This document shows, in pieces, positions 8,444-17,075 of a stretch of DNA of 64,000 nucleotides (positions are counted from its first letter, which is position 1; every line of letters starts with the position of its first letter). Under the pieces are notes generated by a model. The model was given only the letters and a program-made list of their open reading frames with translations, did not search any database and was not told the origin of the DNA. The position numbers and the translations under genes are program-made. Origin of the DNA: an uncultured Dehalococcoidia bacterium (GTDB lineage: Bacteria > Chloroflexota > Dehalococcoidia > Lucifugimonadales > CATQGZ01); NCBI GenBank assembly GCA_958295685.1, contig OY282365.1:248001-312000 (forward strand). The letters run 5' to 3'.

Positions 8444-9352
8444 CTATCGGAACTCTCGCGGCAGGACGAATCTCACGTCCTCCTCGATGCCCTCTATCGG
8501 GATGACCTCATCGGACTGGAGCGAGTCTATGACCTCCTGAACCAGCCGCTCCGGGGTCGACGCGCCCGACGTTATTCCCACCGAATCGATCCCCTCCAGC
8601 CAGGCGGCGTCCAACTCTTCGGGGCCGTTGATCAGGTACGCGGTTACTCCGTTGGATTCGGCGACCTCGCGGAGCCTCATGCAGTTCGAGCTGTTCTGGG
8701 CGCCGATCACGAGAATGAGGTCGACCAGTTCGCAGAGGTCCTTGACCGCCGCCTGCCTGTTGGTCGTGGCGTAGCACAAATCGTTGCGGAGTATCAAGTT
8801 GGAGAAGCGCTCCCGGACCGCCTCGACGGAACGCCTCGTGTCTTCGACGGAGAGCGTCGTTTGAGTGAGCACGACCACCTCGGCCGACCCGTCCCAATCG
8901 GGGAGGTCCAAGTCCTCCCTGTCGTCCAGCAGGGCCATGGGAGCCTGTCCCATCGTCCCCTTGACCTCCTGATGGCCGCGATGCCCGACGAGAATGATCC
9001 TGTGCCCCTCACGACTGTACTTCAGGGCCTCGTTGTGGACCTTGGTGACGAGCGGGCACGTGGCGTCGATCACGTTCAGATTCTTGGACGCGGCTTTTCG
9101 GAAGTCGTCCGGGGGGGAGCCGTGCGCCGAGAAGACGACGTTCGCGCCCTCCGGGATGTCGGTGACGTCTTCGACGGTTACCGCACCCTTATCCTCGAGA
9201 GACCTGACCACGTATGGGTTGTGGACGATCTGGTGCTTCACGTACACAGGGGGGCCGAAGCGTTCAAGGGCGAGGTCGACCATGTCGATGGCCCTGTCGA
9301 CGCCCGCGCAGAAGCCGCGCGGGACGCCGAGGTATATCTTCACGGTCTTCAC
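8444..9352 (-). CDS. ispH: 4-hydroxy-3-methylbut-2-enyl diphosphate reductase
   Basis: Final enzyme of the MEP isoprenoid pathway, a 4Fe-4S protein producing IPP and DMAPP. The three cluster cysteines are visible in PRGFCAGVDRA, DATCPLVTKVH and NDLCYATTNRQ. The substrate-binding GAQNSSNCMRL and GITSGASTPE blocks are present. The frame is open to 9433, but homology starts at KIYLGVPRG. I prefer the GTG at 9352 (or 9343, preceded by GGTGAAG), giving about 302 residues, the normal length. It stands alone, with comB downstream on the same strand. Confidence 0.93.
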   Translation of the reverse strand: MKTVKIYLGVPRGFCAGVDRAIDMVDLALERFGPPVYVKHQIVHNPYVVRSLEDKGAVTVEDVTDIPEGANVVFSAHGSPPDDFRKAASKNLNVIDATCPLVTKVHNEALKYSREGHRIILVGHRGHQEVKGTMGQAPMALLDDREDLDLPDWDGSAEVVVLTQTTLSVEDTRRSVEAVRERFSNLILRNDLCYATTNRQAAVKDLCELVDLILVIGAQNSSNCMRLREVAESNGVTAYLINGPEELDAAWLEGIDSVGITSGASTPERLVQEVIDSLQSDEVIPIEGIEEDVRFVLPREFR

Positions 9353-9402
9353 CCCGGCTGAATGATGCGGACGGGCGCAGTGTACCACAGACGCCGGGCT
9401 CC

Positions 9403-9674
9403 CGGCGTCAGACCGGCAGAGCCAATCCTCCAACCCTGATTCAGGTAACTGTTCAGACTCTGTGAGATCCGAAGGGGGAGTCCAGAGGGCCCCTCCCCCT
9501 CTGGCAGGGTCTGGTCACTGCCCACTGCCCCTCCCCTCTGGCAGGAGGCCGGAGGAGCACTCTCCATTCCCCCGCTGACCACTGACCACTCGCCACTGAC
9601 CACTGAATTAGGTGGGGAGATTTGGTCCCCAATCCTGCAAATCCTCCAATCCTGAGAATCCTGATTCAGACAAT
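9403..9674. repeat. Short dispersed repeats and MITE remnant upstream of ispH
   Basis: A motif close to CCAATCCTGA...CCTGATTCAG occurs at 9403-9444 and 9638-9672 and again near 51236-51265. Between them, from 9445, is the left end of a GTAACTGTTCAGACTC MITE with its G-rich interior but no right end. After it comes a stretch of period-7 simple sequence (CACTGAC/CACTGCC-like, about 9518-9606). No gene is seen here. Confidence 0.6.
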
Positions 9675-9702
9675 TGACAGCCCCGAACCGCTGTGCTAGA
9701 GT
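9674..9702 (+). promoter_or_regulatory. Promoter of type A element copy A1
   Basis: TTGACA, exactly 17 bp, then TAGAGT. An ATG begins 6 bp after the -10 box, so any product would be leaderless. The same arrangement occurs in the second type A copy (61457-61485, minus strand). Confidence 0.7.
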
Positions 9703-9708
9703 ATTCCC

Positions 9709-9880
9709 ATGACACAGCCGCCTCTCTCCACAAACCGCCCGCAGAACTCCCGAAGAGACTGTCAGATAGTGTCAGATAAGTGTCAGATAAGTGTCAGACG
9801 AGTGTCAGATAGTGTCAGTCAAAATCGGCCCTCCCAGCTACGAAATGCCCGCAAATCCGACACTTTCGCAAAATTTTTCA
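9709..9880 (+). repeat. Type A promoter-iteron element, copy A1
   Basis: From about 9768 there are direct repeats of 10-11 bp, TGTCAGATAAG-like (five or six units), then the core CCCTCCCAGCTACGAAATG (9830-9848), then one inverted unit (TCCGACAC) and an AT-rich tail. Part of the first 60 bp is conserved in copy A2. The alternation of 10- and 11-bp spacing keeps units on one face of B-form DNA. Confidence 0.75.
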
Positions 9881-9890
9881 CGCCGCCGAG

Positions 9891-9930
9891 CCGTAGGGGC
9901 GCCCACAAGGGGCGCCCACACACCCCGGGG
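9891..9930 (+). repeat. REP-like palindrome between A1 and B1
   Basis: GTAGGGGCGCCCACAAGGGG followed by CGCCC forms an imperfect palindrome of the GTAGGGGC...GCCC kind seen in REP sequences mobilised by RAYT transposases. Related short G/C-rich palindromes sit at the same place in type B copies at 24.7, 32.7 and 61.05 kb. Confidence 0.45.
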
Positions 9931-10062
9931 CCTGTCCCACAATTGCCCCAGAACTGTCCGGTTCTGTTCCACGTCTGTTCCACAAGTGCCCCACATTTGT
10001 TCCACGAAATCGAACCCTCAGCTACGAGATGGGACAAAATGGAACAGTTTGGAACAGTTTTC
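9931..10062 (+). repeat. Type B iteron element, copy B1 (promoterless)
   Basis: Seven direct units of TGTYCCACANT at 10-11-bp spacing (9933 to about 10006), core CCCTCAGCTACGAGATGG, then three inverted units (10031-10060). It directly follows type A copy A1 and lacks the promoter found in all other type B copies. No protein is supported. Confidence 0.75.
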
Positions 10063-10087
10063 AAGCGAAGACCGCAGATCCGGGGAG

Positions 10088-10095
10088 TGTATACT
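10088..10095 (+). promoter_or_regulatory. Extended -10 upstream of aminotransferase
   Basis: TGTATACT is an extended -10 (TG then TATACT) 44 bases before the start codon. The matching -35 (GAAGAC) is poor. Confidence 0.45.
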
Positions 10096-10138
10096 ACGCG
10101 GCAATTTGGGATCGAATCGACTGGAGAGGTGAACGCAG

Positions 10139-11305
10139 ATGAAGCTGGCCAAGAGAATGGGACGCCTGGGCACCGAGACCGCGTTCGAGGTGCTCGCCAA
10201 GGCTAGGCGCCTGGAAGCCGAGGGGATGGACGTCATCCATCTGGAGATCGGGGAACCCGACTTCGATACGCCGCCCAACATAGTGAGCGCGGCGGCGCAG
10301 GCGCTCCACGGCGGCTTCACGCACTACGGCCCGTCGCCCGGTGCGCCCGACCTGCGGGAGCGCATCGCGGAGGAGATACGCGCCACCAGGGGGATTTCGG
10401 TCACCGGGGATAACGTGGTGGTGACACCCGGTGGGAAGCCGATAATGTTCTTCGCCATACTCGCTCTCGTTGACGAGGGCGACGAGGTTCTCTATCCGAA
10501 CCCCGGCTTCCCGATCTACGAGTCGATGATCCGATTCGTGGGAGGCGTTCCGGTCCCCATGCGGCTCCACGAGTCCAGAGACTTCAACGTGGACGTCGAT
10601 GAGGCCGCGGCTCAGGTGACCGACAGGACCAAGCTGATGATCATCAACTCGCCCAACAATCCGTGCGGGAGCATCATCGACAGGGACGCCCTCCGCGCCC
10701 TGGCGGACATGGCGGCGGACAACGACATCCTGGTGCTATCCGACGAGATATACAGCCGCTTCCTCTACGAGGGCGAACACCACAGCGTGGCGAGCTTCCC
10801 GGGGATGCGCGACCGTACCATCATTCTCGATGGCTTCTCCAAGACATACGCGATGACCGGCTGGCGGATCGGATACGGGGTCATGCCCCAGGAACTGGTA
10901 GAGCCGATCTCGCGCCTCGTCACGAACAGCGTCTCGTGCACCGCCAGCTTCACCCAGGCCGCGGCGGTCGAGGCGCTCGACGGGCCCCAAGACGAGGCGC
11001 TCAGGATAGTCGACGAGTTCAGGAAGAGGCGGGACGTCATCGTGAACGGCCTGAACTCGATTCCCGGGATCAGCTGCGCGATGCCCAAGGGCGCCTTCTA
11101 CACCTTCCCGAACGTCGAGGGTACCGGCCTGAGCAGCCGCGAGTTCGCGGACAGCCTGCTCCAACAGGCCGGGGTTGCCTGCCTGGCCGGCGAGTCGTTC
11201 GGCGCCTTCGGCAGGGGCCACGTCAGGCTCTCGTTTGCCAACTCGACGGAAAACATCGAGCGGGCGCTGGAGAGGATGAACAGGCACGTGTCCGGGCTGG
11301 GTTAG
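10139..11305 (+). CDS. PLP-dependent class I/II aminotransferase (AspC/AAT I family)
   Basis: Fold-type I aminotransferase of 388 residues, probably acting on aspartate, alanine or another amino acid. The PLP lysine lies in DGFSKTYAMTGWRIGY. Substrate and cofactor contacts are seen in IGEPDFDTPPNI, NSPNNPCGS and DEIYSRFLYEG, and the C-terminal Arg in GHVRLSFANS. The ATG follows AGAGGTGA at good spacing. It precedes nadE by about 50 bases on the same strand, so both are probably co-transcribed. Aspartate transaminase is the commonest role for this subfamily; specificity is uncertain. Confidence 0.88.
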   Translation: MKLAKRMGRLGTETAFEVLAKARRLEAEGMDVIHLEIGEPDFDTPPNIVSAAAQALHGGFTHYGPSPGAPDLRERIAEEIRATRGISVTGDNVVVTPGGKPIMFFAILALVDEGDEVLYPNPGFPIYESMIRFVGGVPVPMRLHESRDFNVDVDEAAAQVTDRTKLMIINSPNNPCGSIIDRDALRALADMAADNDILVLSDEIYSRFLYEGEHHSVASFPGMRDRTIILDGFSKTYAMTGWRIGYGVMPQELVEPISRLVTNSVSCTASFTQAAAVEALDGPQDEALRIVDEFRKRRDVIVNGLNSIPGISCAMPKGAFYTFPNVEGTGLSSREFADSLLQQAGVACLAGESFGAFGRGHVRLSFANSTENIERALERMNRHVSGLG

Positions 11306-11355
11306 ACGCAAGTCTCCCTCTCATTCGACAGAGGGCTGAGGTGAGGGTGGATCGT

Positions 11356-13008
11356 ATGTCCACGCTGCGGGTCGCGCTCGCTCAGATCAACGTGACGGTC
11401 GGAGACCTCGCCGGCAACACGGCGAAGATCATCGACTACGTCGCCCGCGCCCGCGGCATCGGCGCGGACTTGGCGGCGTTTCCGGAGCTTGCGGTGACCG
11501 GCTACCCGCCGGAGGACCTTGTGCTCCGGCCGCGGTTCGTCGATGACAACCTGGAGCGGATGCGCGAGGTCGTTTCGGCCACCCAGGGCATCGCCGCCGT
11601 GTTCGGCTTCGTGGACAGAGACACGGGGCTGCGCAACGCTGCCGCCGTCGCCCGTGACGGCAAGTTGCTCGGCGTCTACCACAAGAGGCGGCTCCCCAAC
11701 TACGGCGTCTTCGACGAGCATCGCTACTTCGAGCCCGGCGTGGAGTGTCCCGTGTACGAAATAGGCGGCGTGACGGTGGGGTTCAACGTCTGCGAGGATA
11801 TCTGGTTCGACGGCGGCGACGACGCGGCGGCGCGCCAGAGCAGGGCAGGTGCCCGCCTGATCGTCACGATAAACGGCTCCCCCTACCACGCGGGCAAACT
11901 GAGGGAGCGGGAGGACATGGTGTCGAGGATGGCCTCGCGCCACGGCGTCCACGCGGCTTACCTGAACCTGGTCGGCGGCCAGGACGAACTGGTCTTCGAC
12001 GGCGCGAGCATGGTCTTCGGCCCGGACGGTCGGATCATCGCGCGGGGCGGCCAGTTCGAGGAGGAGCTTGTGGCGGCGGACCTGGACGTGGAGGGCGCGC
12101 GAGGCGGCGCAAGGGCGCCGCTCCGCGACAGGACGCCCCGAGAGTATGGCGAGGCGGGCGAGGTCTACGCCGCGCTCACGCTGGGTACGCGCGACTACGC
12201 GCGCAAGTGCGGCTTCCGTGATGCGCTGGTCGCGCTGTCCGGGGGAATCGACTCCAGTCTCGTGGCAGCAATCGCGGTCGACGCCCTGGGGCCTGAGAAC
12301 GTCTCGGCGGTGTTCATGCCGTCGCGCTTCTCGTCCGAGCGGAGCCTCTTGGACGCGCGGGCGGTGTCTGAAAATCTGGGCATAGGGCTTCGGACGATCT
12401 CCATCGAGGGGCCGTTCTCGGCCTGCCTGGACGCGCTGGCCGAAGATTTCCGAGGGACGGAGTGGGGAATCGCGGAGGAGAACACCCAGTCTCGGATACG
12501 AGGAAATCTGATCATGGCGCTGTCGAACAAGCTGGGGCGGCTGGTGCTGACCACCGGCAACAAGAGCGAGATGGCGACGGGCTACGCGACGATATACGGT
12601 GACATGGCCGGAGGGTTCGCGGTGATCAAGGACGTGCCCAAGACGATGGTGTACCGGCTGGCGGAGCACAGGAACAGCCGTGGCGCCGCGCCGGTCATTC
12701 CCCGCAGCGTCCTGGAGCGGGCGCCGTCGGCTGAGCTTCGCCCGGACCAGAAGGACGAGGACAGCCTGCCGCCGTATGAGACGCTGGACCCCATCCTGAA
12801 GGCATACGTCGAGGACGACCTGGACTTCGACCAGATAGTGGGGCAGGGATTCGACGAGGATGCGGTCAGACAGGCGGTAACCCTGGTGGATCGGAGCGAA
12901 TACAAGCGGAGGCAGTCGCCGCCCGGGATAAAGATAACACCGCGCAACTTCGGGCGGGACAGGCGGATGCCGATAGCGAACCGATACGCGGCGTGTCAGC
13001 GAACGTAA
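11356..13008 (+). CDS. nadE: Glutamine-dependent NAD+ synthetase
   Basis: Converts deamido-NAD to NAD using ammonia from glutamine. The N-terminal nitrilase-type glutaminase domain (residues 1-260) has the catalytic Glu in FPELAVTGYPPED, Lys in YHKRRLPNYGVFDE and Cys in GFNVCEDIWF. The C-terminal synthetase domain has the PP-loop ALSGGIDSSLVAAIAV and TTGNKSEMATGYATIYGD. I chose the ATG at 11356 after GAGGGTGG because the protein begins MSTLRVALAQIN there. The last codons run into the MITE: the TAA stop is bases 2-4 of its inverted repeat. A few native C-terminal residues may have been lost or replaced. Confidence 0.93.
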   Translation: MSTLRVALAQINVTVGDLAGNTAKIIDYVARARGIGADLAAFPELAVTGYPPEDLVLRPRFVDDNLERMREVVSATQGIAAVFGFVDRDTGLRNAAAVARDGKLLGVYHKRRLPNYGVFDEHRYFEPGVECPVYEIGGVTVGFNVCEDIWFDGGDDAAARQSRAGARLIVTINGSPYHAGKLREREDMVSRMASRHGVHAAYLNLVGGQDELVFDGASMVFGPDGRIIARGGQFEEELVAADLDVEGARGGARAPLRDRTPREYGEAGEVYAALTLGTRDYARKCGFRDALVALSGGIDSSLVAAIAVDALGPENVSAVFMPSRFSSERSLLDARAVSENLGIGLRTISIEGPFSACLDALAEDFRGTEWGIAEENTQSRIRGNLIMALSNKLGRLVLTTGNKSEMATGYATIYGDMAGGFAVIKDVPKTMVYRLAEHRNSRGAAPVIPRSVLERAPSAELRPDQKDEDSLPPYETLDPILKAYVEDDLDFDQIVGQGFDEDAVRQAVTLVDRSEYKRRQSPPGIKITPRNFGRDRRMPIANRYAACQRT

Positions 13009-13046
13009 CTGCTCAGACTCTGTGAGGTCTGAAGGGGGGAGTCCCC

Positions 13047-13075
13047 TTGACGACAGCGAACTCCTGTACTATACT
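13047..13075 (+). promoter_or_regulatory. Promoter of type B element B2
   Basis: TTGACG, 17 bp, TATACT, inside the MITE. It would start transcription near 13082, about 50 bp before the iteron array. Confidence 0.7.
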
Positions 13076-13130
13076 ATCCACGTGGAAGCAGCCAACCCAG
13101 CAGCAACCAACCTCGCAGCCCTGAAGAGAC

Positions 13131-13262
13131 CTGTCCCACAATTGTACCGGAACTGCTCCGGTTCCGTTCCACATCCGTTCCACAAATGCCCCACATTTGT
13201 CCCACGAAATCGAACTTCAGCTACGGAGATGGAACAAATGGAACAGTTTGGGACAGTTTTCG
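13131..13262 (+). repeat. Type B iteron array, copy B2
   Basis: Seven left units (TGTCCCACAAT-like, with one diverged, 13132-13206), core TCAGCTACGGAGATGG, then three inverted units ending CAGTTTTCGGCG. The arms can pair as a long imperfect stem if transcribed. Confidence 0.75.
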
Positions 13263-13353
13263 GCGAAAGCGCAGGCCGCGACCGCCCTGCGCTTGCAGAT
13301 GGGGAGACCTCATCAACTCTGAACAGTTACCAGCGAACCACTGGACGGCTCGG

Positions 13354-14676
13354 TTAGCCCGCCGCCTTGATTGCCCCCAGCACGGAGTCGATGTCGTTGG
13401 GCAGCTCCACCGGGTTGTTGCCGAACCTGGATACGATGCCTGGCAGCTGCTCGGTATGGTAGCCGACCTTGAAGTCGACGAACTTCAGGCCGTTAGCCGT
13501 CGATATGAGGATGACCCGGTCTTTGGGGCCTATGGTCCGGTTATCGACGAGCTTGAGCAGGGCGGCAAGCACCACGCCCGTCTGGGGACAGGTGAACAGG
13601 CCGGTTCTGTCGGCTCTGGCCGAGGCGTCTGCCAGCTCATCCTCTGTCGCCTGCTCGACCACCCCGTCAAACTCCTTCAGGATGCTGACAGCCTTCCGGG
13701 CGCTGACGGGGTTCCCGATCTGTATCGCGCTTGCCAGGGTCTGCTCGGCGACCACCGGCTCGAAGCTCCGGAAGCCGTCCAGATAGCTGAGGTAGAGGGG
13801 ATTGGCGTTGGCGGCCTGCGCGCACACGAGCCGTGGGAGCTTCTTGATGATGTCGAGGTCGCGCATCATCAGGAAGCCCAAGCCGACGGCCGCGACGTTT
13901 CCGAGATTGCCGCCCGGCACGATCACCCAGTCGGGCGCTTCCCAGTCGAACTGCTGGACTATCTCGATGGAGACGGTTTTCTGCCCCTCTATGCGAAGGG
14001 GATTGATGGAGTTGGCCAGATAGAACCGCCTGTCTTCGACCAGCTTCTCGACCAGGGCCATGCAGCCGTCGAAGTCTGTGTCAAGGGCGAGCGTTATGGC
14101 GCCGTTGGAGATGGGCTGAATGAGCTGGGCAGGCGATATCTTGTCTCTGGGCAGCAGCACCACGGACGGAATCCCGGCCGCGGCGCAGTAGGCCGACAGA
14201 GAGGCCGACGTGTCTCCGGTGGAGGCGCATACGACCGCCTTGATGCCGCCTCCACCGCTGATGATCTGCCTGACGGCGGACACGAGGACGGTTATACCGA
14301 GGTCCTTGAACGACCCGCTGTGGCTGTTGCCGCTCTGCTTGATCCAGAGGTCATCCAAGCCGATCGATTTGCCGAGGCGCTCGGCCCAGAACAGGTTGGA
14401 CCCACCCTCGTGAATGGATACGACGTTCTCGTTCCGCACACCCGGGTAGACCAGCTCTTTCTTGCCCCAGACGCCGCTGCCATAGGGGTACTCGGTCCTC
14501 ATGTAGCGGTCGTCGAAGAGGCGCATCCACGCTGCGCCGCTCCGTCTTCTGAGGGCGTCTACGTCGTGGCCTACCTCGAGAAGTCCACCGCACTCGGGGC
14601 AGCGGTAGATGACCTCGGTCACCTCCAGCCGCCATTCGCACCCCTCGCTGCATTGTAACCAGGAATCGTAGGTCAC
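13354..14676 (-). CDS. thrC: Threonine synthase
   Basis: PLP enzyme converting O-phosphohomoserine to threonine. The short N-terminal segment holds cysteines in SEGCEWRLE and YRCPECGGLLE, resembling the zinc-ribbon start of the plant/archaeal-type enzymes. The PLP lysine is in GNSHSGSFKDLG, and the phosphate-binding CASTGDTSASLSAY and PGGNLGNVAAVGLGF loops are clear. At 440 residues it is normal. It lies downstream of an M42 peptidase gene, 81 bases apart on the same strand, and converges on the MITE-nadE end. Confidence 0.92.
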   Translation of the reverse strand: MTYDSWLQCSEGCEWRLEVTEVIYRCPECGGLLEVGHDVDALRRRSGAAWMRLFDDRYMRTEYPYGSGVWGKKELVYPGVRNENVVSIHEGGSNLFWAERLGKSIGLDDLWIKQSGNSHSGSFKDLGITVLVSAVRQIISGGGGIKAVVCASTGDTSASLSAYCAAAGIPSVVLLPRDKISPAQLIQPISNGAITLALDTDFDGCMALVEKLVEDRRFYLANSINPLRIEGQKTVSIEIVQQFDWEAPDWVIVPGGNLGNVAAVGLGFLMMRDLDIIKKLPRLVCAQAANANPLYLSYLDGFRSFEPVVAEQTLASAIQIGNPVSARKAVSILKEFDGVVEQATEDELADASARADRTGLFTCPQTGVVLAALLKLVDNRTIGPKDRVILISTANGLKFVDFKVGYHTEQLPGIVSRFGNNPVELPNDIDSVLGAIKAAG

Positions 14677-14757
14677 TATCCACCTCGTGTCCTCTCGATC
14701 AAAGAATACACCAGAGACGCAGAGCTCAGATAGTGCCGGAGCAAGGGCTGCGTCTGA

Positions 14758-15879
14758 TTATCCGTCGGTGGTCTTCAGCCGATCTCTTGTCTCGTTCGGG
14801 ACTTCGGCCAGCAGAGGGCCGGACGAGGCGTCACCGGTCACGCTTCCTACAGCGGCCTCGGCTATGAGGTCGACTCCTCCTGCGAAGTCGGAACGCTCGA
14901 TGTACTCGGCGCCTACTCCACCGTCCGGGTCGGTGAGGCGGGTGGTGGCGTTGTGATAGTTGCCGAGAGGGAACGCGATCCCGGTGACTCGGTAGCCGCG
15001 CGCCGCAAATGCGGTGGCCTCGCATACCCCGCCGCTCATCAGCCTGCGCTGGGCCCTGAACCCTCCGTCACGCTCCCTGAGACGCGCCGCCGCGCCGCGC
15101 AACGCCTGCTCGGCGTCGTCATCGAAGGTGGACATCGCGTCTCCCGTGCGAATCACCGGCCCATCTCCCTGAACCACACCGGGGATGACAGGGCTCGACT
15201 CGACCGAGACTATGGTCGTCTCTCGTGGAAGCTCCTCACTCGAGGCAAGCAGGCGCGCGCCGATGAGCCCCACCTCCTCCGCCCGGGTGAAGACCGCGTA
15301 CAGGTTGGCGCGCACCTCTTCCGCCGCCACGCGCTCGAGCGCGGCGAGGATGGCGGCGCATCCCGCCAGATCGTCGAGCGCGCGCATGTGTATGGTTTCG
15401 CCGCGCATCTCGAAGCTCGGCAGATCGAAGACGACCGGCATTGACGGGGTCAGCCGAACCTGGGAGAGGGGCCGGACCAGCACGCAGCGTCTGTCAGGGC
15501 CTTGAGGCGCCTGTGAGTCGACCGGGCGCGTCCGGGCTGGGACCGGCTCCCCGCCGGGAGGCACGATGAGCACCGACGTCGGCTTGACCAGCGATGCGGC
15601 CGGGACCGCGCCGAGGGCGCGGGCGACGGCGCGGTCGCCTTCGACCTCGATGACCTCGAAGCCGGGATGATCCATGTGAGCAACGAATGCGATGGGAGGT
15701 CGGCTCGTGTCTTCTCCAGTTGCGTAGTGGGCGATGATGTTGCCGTAATGGTCCCGCCGCGCGTCGATCGACAGGCCGCGCAGAAATGCCTCGATATAGC
15801 GGGCGGGGCCATGCTCGTGAAAGGGCACGGCAGGCACGGCGCCGAGTCCTCTGAGTATCTCCAGAGCGCGCTCTTGCAT
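14758..15879 (-). CDS. M42-family aminopeptidase
   Basis: Metallo-aminopeptidase/glucanase-like family that trims peptides in the cytoplasm. Metal ligands appear in FVAHMDHPGFEV, in RALDDLAGCAAIL (bridging Asp), in FTRAEEVGLIG (catalytic and ligand Glu) and in VESSPV, with the last His in GNYHNATT. The frame continues upstream to 15978, but homology starts at MQERALEILRGL. The ATG at 15879 has a GGAGG ribosome site 9 bases away, giving 373 residues. It diverges from the LLM gene with a gap of about 110 bases. The exact substrate is unknown. Confidence 0.87.
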   Translation of the reverse strand: MQERALEILRGLGAVPAVPFHEHGPARYIEAFLRGLSIDARRDHYGNIIAHYATGEDTSRPPIAFVAHMDHPGFEVIEVEGDRAVARALGAVPAASLVKPTSVLIVPPGGEPVPARTRPVDSQAPQGPDRRCVLVRPLSQVRLTPSMPVVFDLPSFEMRGETIHMRALDDLAGCAAILAALERVAAEEVRANLYAVFTRAEEVGLIGARLLASSEELPRETTIVSVESSPVIPGVVQGDGPVIRTGDAMSTFDDDAEQALRGAAARLRERDGGFRAQRRLMSGGVCEATAFAARGYRVTGIAFPLGNYHNATTRLTDPDGGVGAEYIERSDFAGGVDLIAEAAVGSVTGDASSGPLLAEVPNETRDRLKTTDG

Positions 15880-15918
15880 TCGGGACGACCTCCAACTCAT
15901 CCGCCGCGCAGTCCAGTC

Positions 15919-15947
15919 TTGAGAAGGGTACGGGCCTAGCTTATACT
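15919..15947 (+). promoter_or_regulatory. Promoter of LLM oxidoreductase gene
   Basis: TTGAGA, 17 bp, TATACT, 42 bases before the ATG at 15990, in the intergenic region shared with the divergent M42 peptidase. Confidence 0.65.
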
Positions 15948-15989
15948 GCGTGGCGTCTCGACGAAGCCCGCGCTGCACGGAGGAACTTC

Positions 15990-17072
15990 ATGGATCTCGG
16001 TTACTTTACGATGCCGCTTCACCCGCCTGGATCATGTTTGACCCAGACGCTGGAGGACGATCTCGAGCAGATAGTAACCCTGGAAGGGCTCGGGTACAAG
16101 GAGGCATGGATAGGCGAGCACTTCACCGCACAGTGGGAGAACATCCCGGCGCCTGACCTGTTCATCGCCCAGGCGCTCGCCTTGACGAGCGACATCGTGC
16201 TGGGTACCGGCGTGACCTGCATTCCCAACCACGATCCGTTCACCCTGGCTCACCGGATCGCACAGCTCGACCACATGGCCAAGGGCAGGTTCCACTGGGG
16301 CGTGGGCTCGGGCGGATTCCTGGGAGACCTCGAGGTGTTCGGATTCGAACCGTCGACGGGAGAGCATCGCAAGATGACCCGCGACGCCGTGGACCTCGTC
16401 CTTCAGATATGGGAGGACCCGAAGCCTGGAGTGTACGAGCACGAGCGCTGGAAGTTCACCATCCCAGAGCCGGATGAGGAGATCGGGGTAAAATTTCACG
16501 TAAAGCCGTATCAGCATCCGCACCCGCCGATAGGTGTAGCGGGAGTCTCCGAACGTTCCGAGACTCTGATGCTGGCAGGACAGCGTGGATGGATACCGAT
16601 GAGCATCAACATCGTGCCGACTCGCGTGGTCAAGACTCACTGGGAGTCGGTCGAACAGGCGGCTGAGTCCGCGGGACGCACCCCCGACCGATCGGTGTGG
16701 CGGGTCGCCCGCGAGGTCTACGTATCCGATACGAGCAGACAGGCCCGCAAAGAGGCGCTGGAAGGCGTAATGACCCGAGACTTCCGAAACTACTTCCTGC
16801 GCACGCTGCCGAGACACGGGATGCTGGGACTGATGAAGCAGGACCCGGATATGCCCGACTCGGACGTAACGCCCGAATACCTGGTCGACAATATCTGGGT
16901 GGTCGGGAGCCCGGACGAGGTGGCCGAGAAGCTGAGCGACCTGTACGAGACCGTGGGCGGCTTCGGTGTCCTGTTGGCGATGGGCCACGAGTGGGAGCCC
17001 CGCGAGCGATGGGTCAATTCGATGACCGTCCTCGCCGAGGAGGTCATCCCGAAGTTGTCGAAGCTCGGCTAA
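15990..17072 (+). CDS. LLM-class flavin-dependent oxidoreductase
   Basis: Bacterial-luciferase-like TIM-barrel enzyme of 360 residues using FMN or F420. The opening MDLGYFTMPLHPPG, the EHFTAQW segment, GTGVTCIPNHDPFTLAHRIAQ and GRFHWGVGSGGF match the FMNH2-dependent monooxygenase branch (limonene-monooxygenase or alkanal-type). The ATG follows GGAGGAAC, an ideal ribosome site. The next gene starts 3 bases after the stop. The genome encodes CofE (56 kb), so F420 use is possible, but several such sequences are FMN enzymes. Substrate unknown. Confidence 0.85.
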   Translation: MDLGYFTMPLHPPGSCLTQTLEDDLEQIVTLEGLGYKEAWIGEHFTAQWENIPAPDLFIAQALALTSDIVLGTGVTCIPNHDPFTLAHRIAQLDHMAKGRFHWGVGSGGFLGDLEVFGFEPSTGEHRKMTRDAVDLVLQIWEDPKPGVYEHERWKFTIPEPDEEIGVKFHVKPYQHPHPPIGVAGVSERSETLMLAGQRGWIPMSINIVPTRVVKTHWESVEQAAESAGRTPDRSVWRVAREVYVSDTSRQARKEALEGVMTRDFRNYFLRTLPRHGMLGLMKQDPDMPDSDVTPEYLVDNIWVVGSPDEVAEKLSDLYETVGGFGVLLAMGHEWEPRERWVNSMTVLAEEVIPKLSKLG

Positions 17073-17075
17073 GGT

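Larger units (their letters stand above)
13005..13330. mobile_element. MITE with perfect 8-bp target duplication, carrying type B element B2
   Basis: The ends GTAACTGCTCAGACTC...GTGAGGTC and GACCTCATCAACTC...CAGTTAC are inverted repeats of about 25 bp. The flanking 8-bp duplications are CAGCGAAC at 12997-13004 and 13331-13338. GTAA termini and 8-bp duplications are typical of IS66-family elements (family knowledge). There is no transposase, so it would move in trans. The cargo is a type B promoter-iteron element. It inserted at the end of nadE. Confidence 0.88.

Noticed and set aside
9756..9830. Possible CRISPR array from regular short repeats
   Set aside because: Units of 10-11 bp follow each other without spacers, and no cas genes are near.
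9709..10206. 165-codon frame across the A1 and B1 arrays
   Set aside because: The 11-bp repeats rotate the frame, codons are not conserved in copy A2 (stop after about 25 codons), and it runs into the aminotransferase gene.
10663..11355. N-terminal extension of the nadE frame
   Set aside because: It overlaps the aminotransferase gene in another frame; NadE homology starts at 11356.
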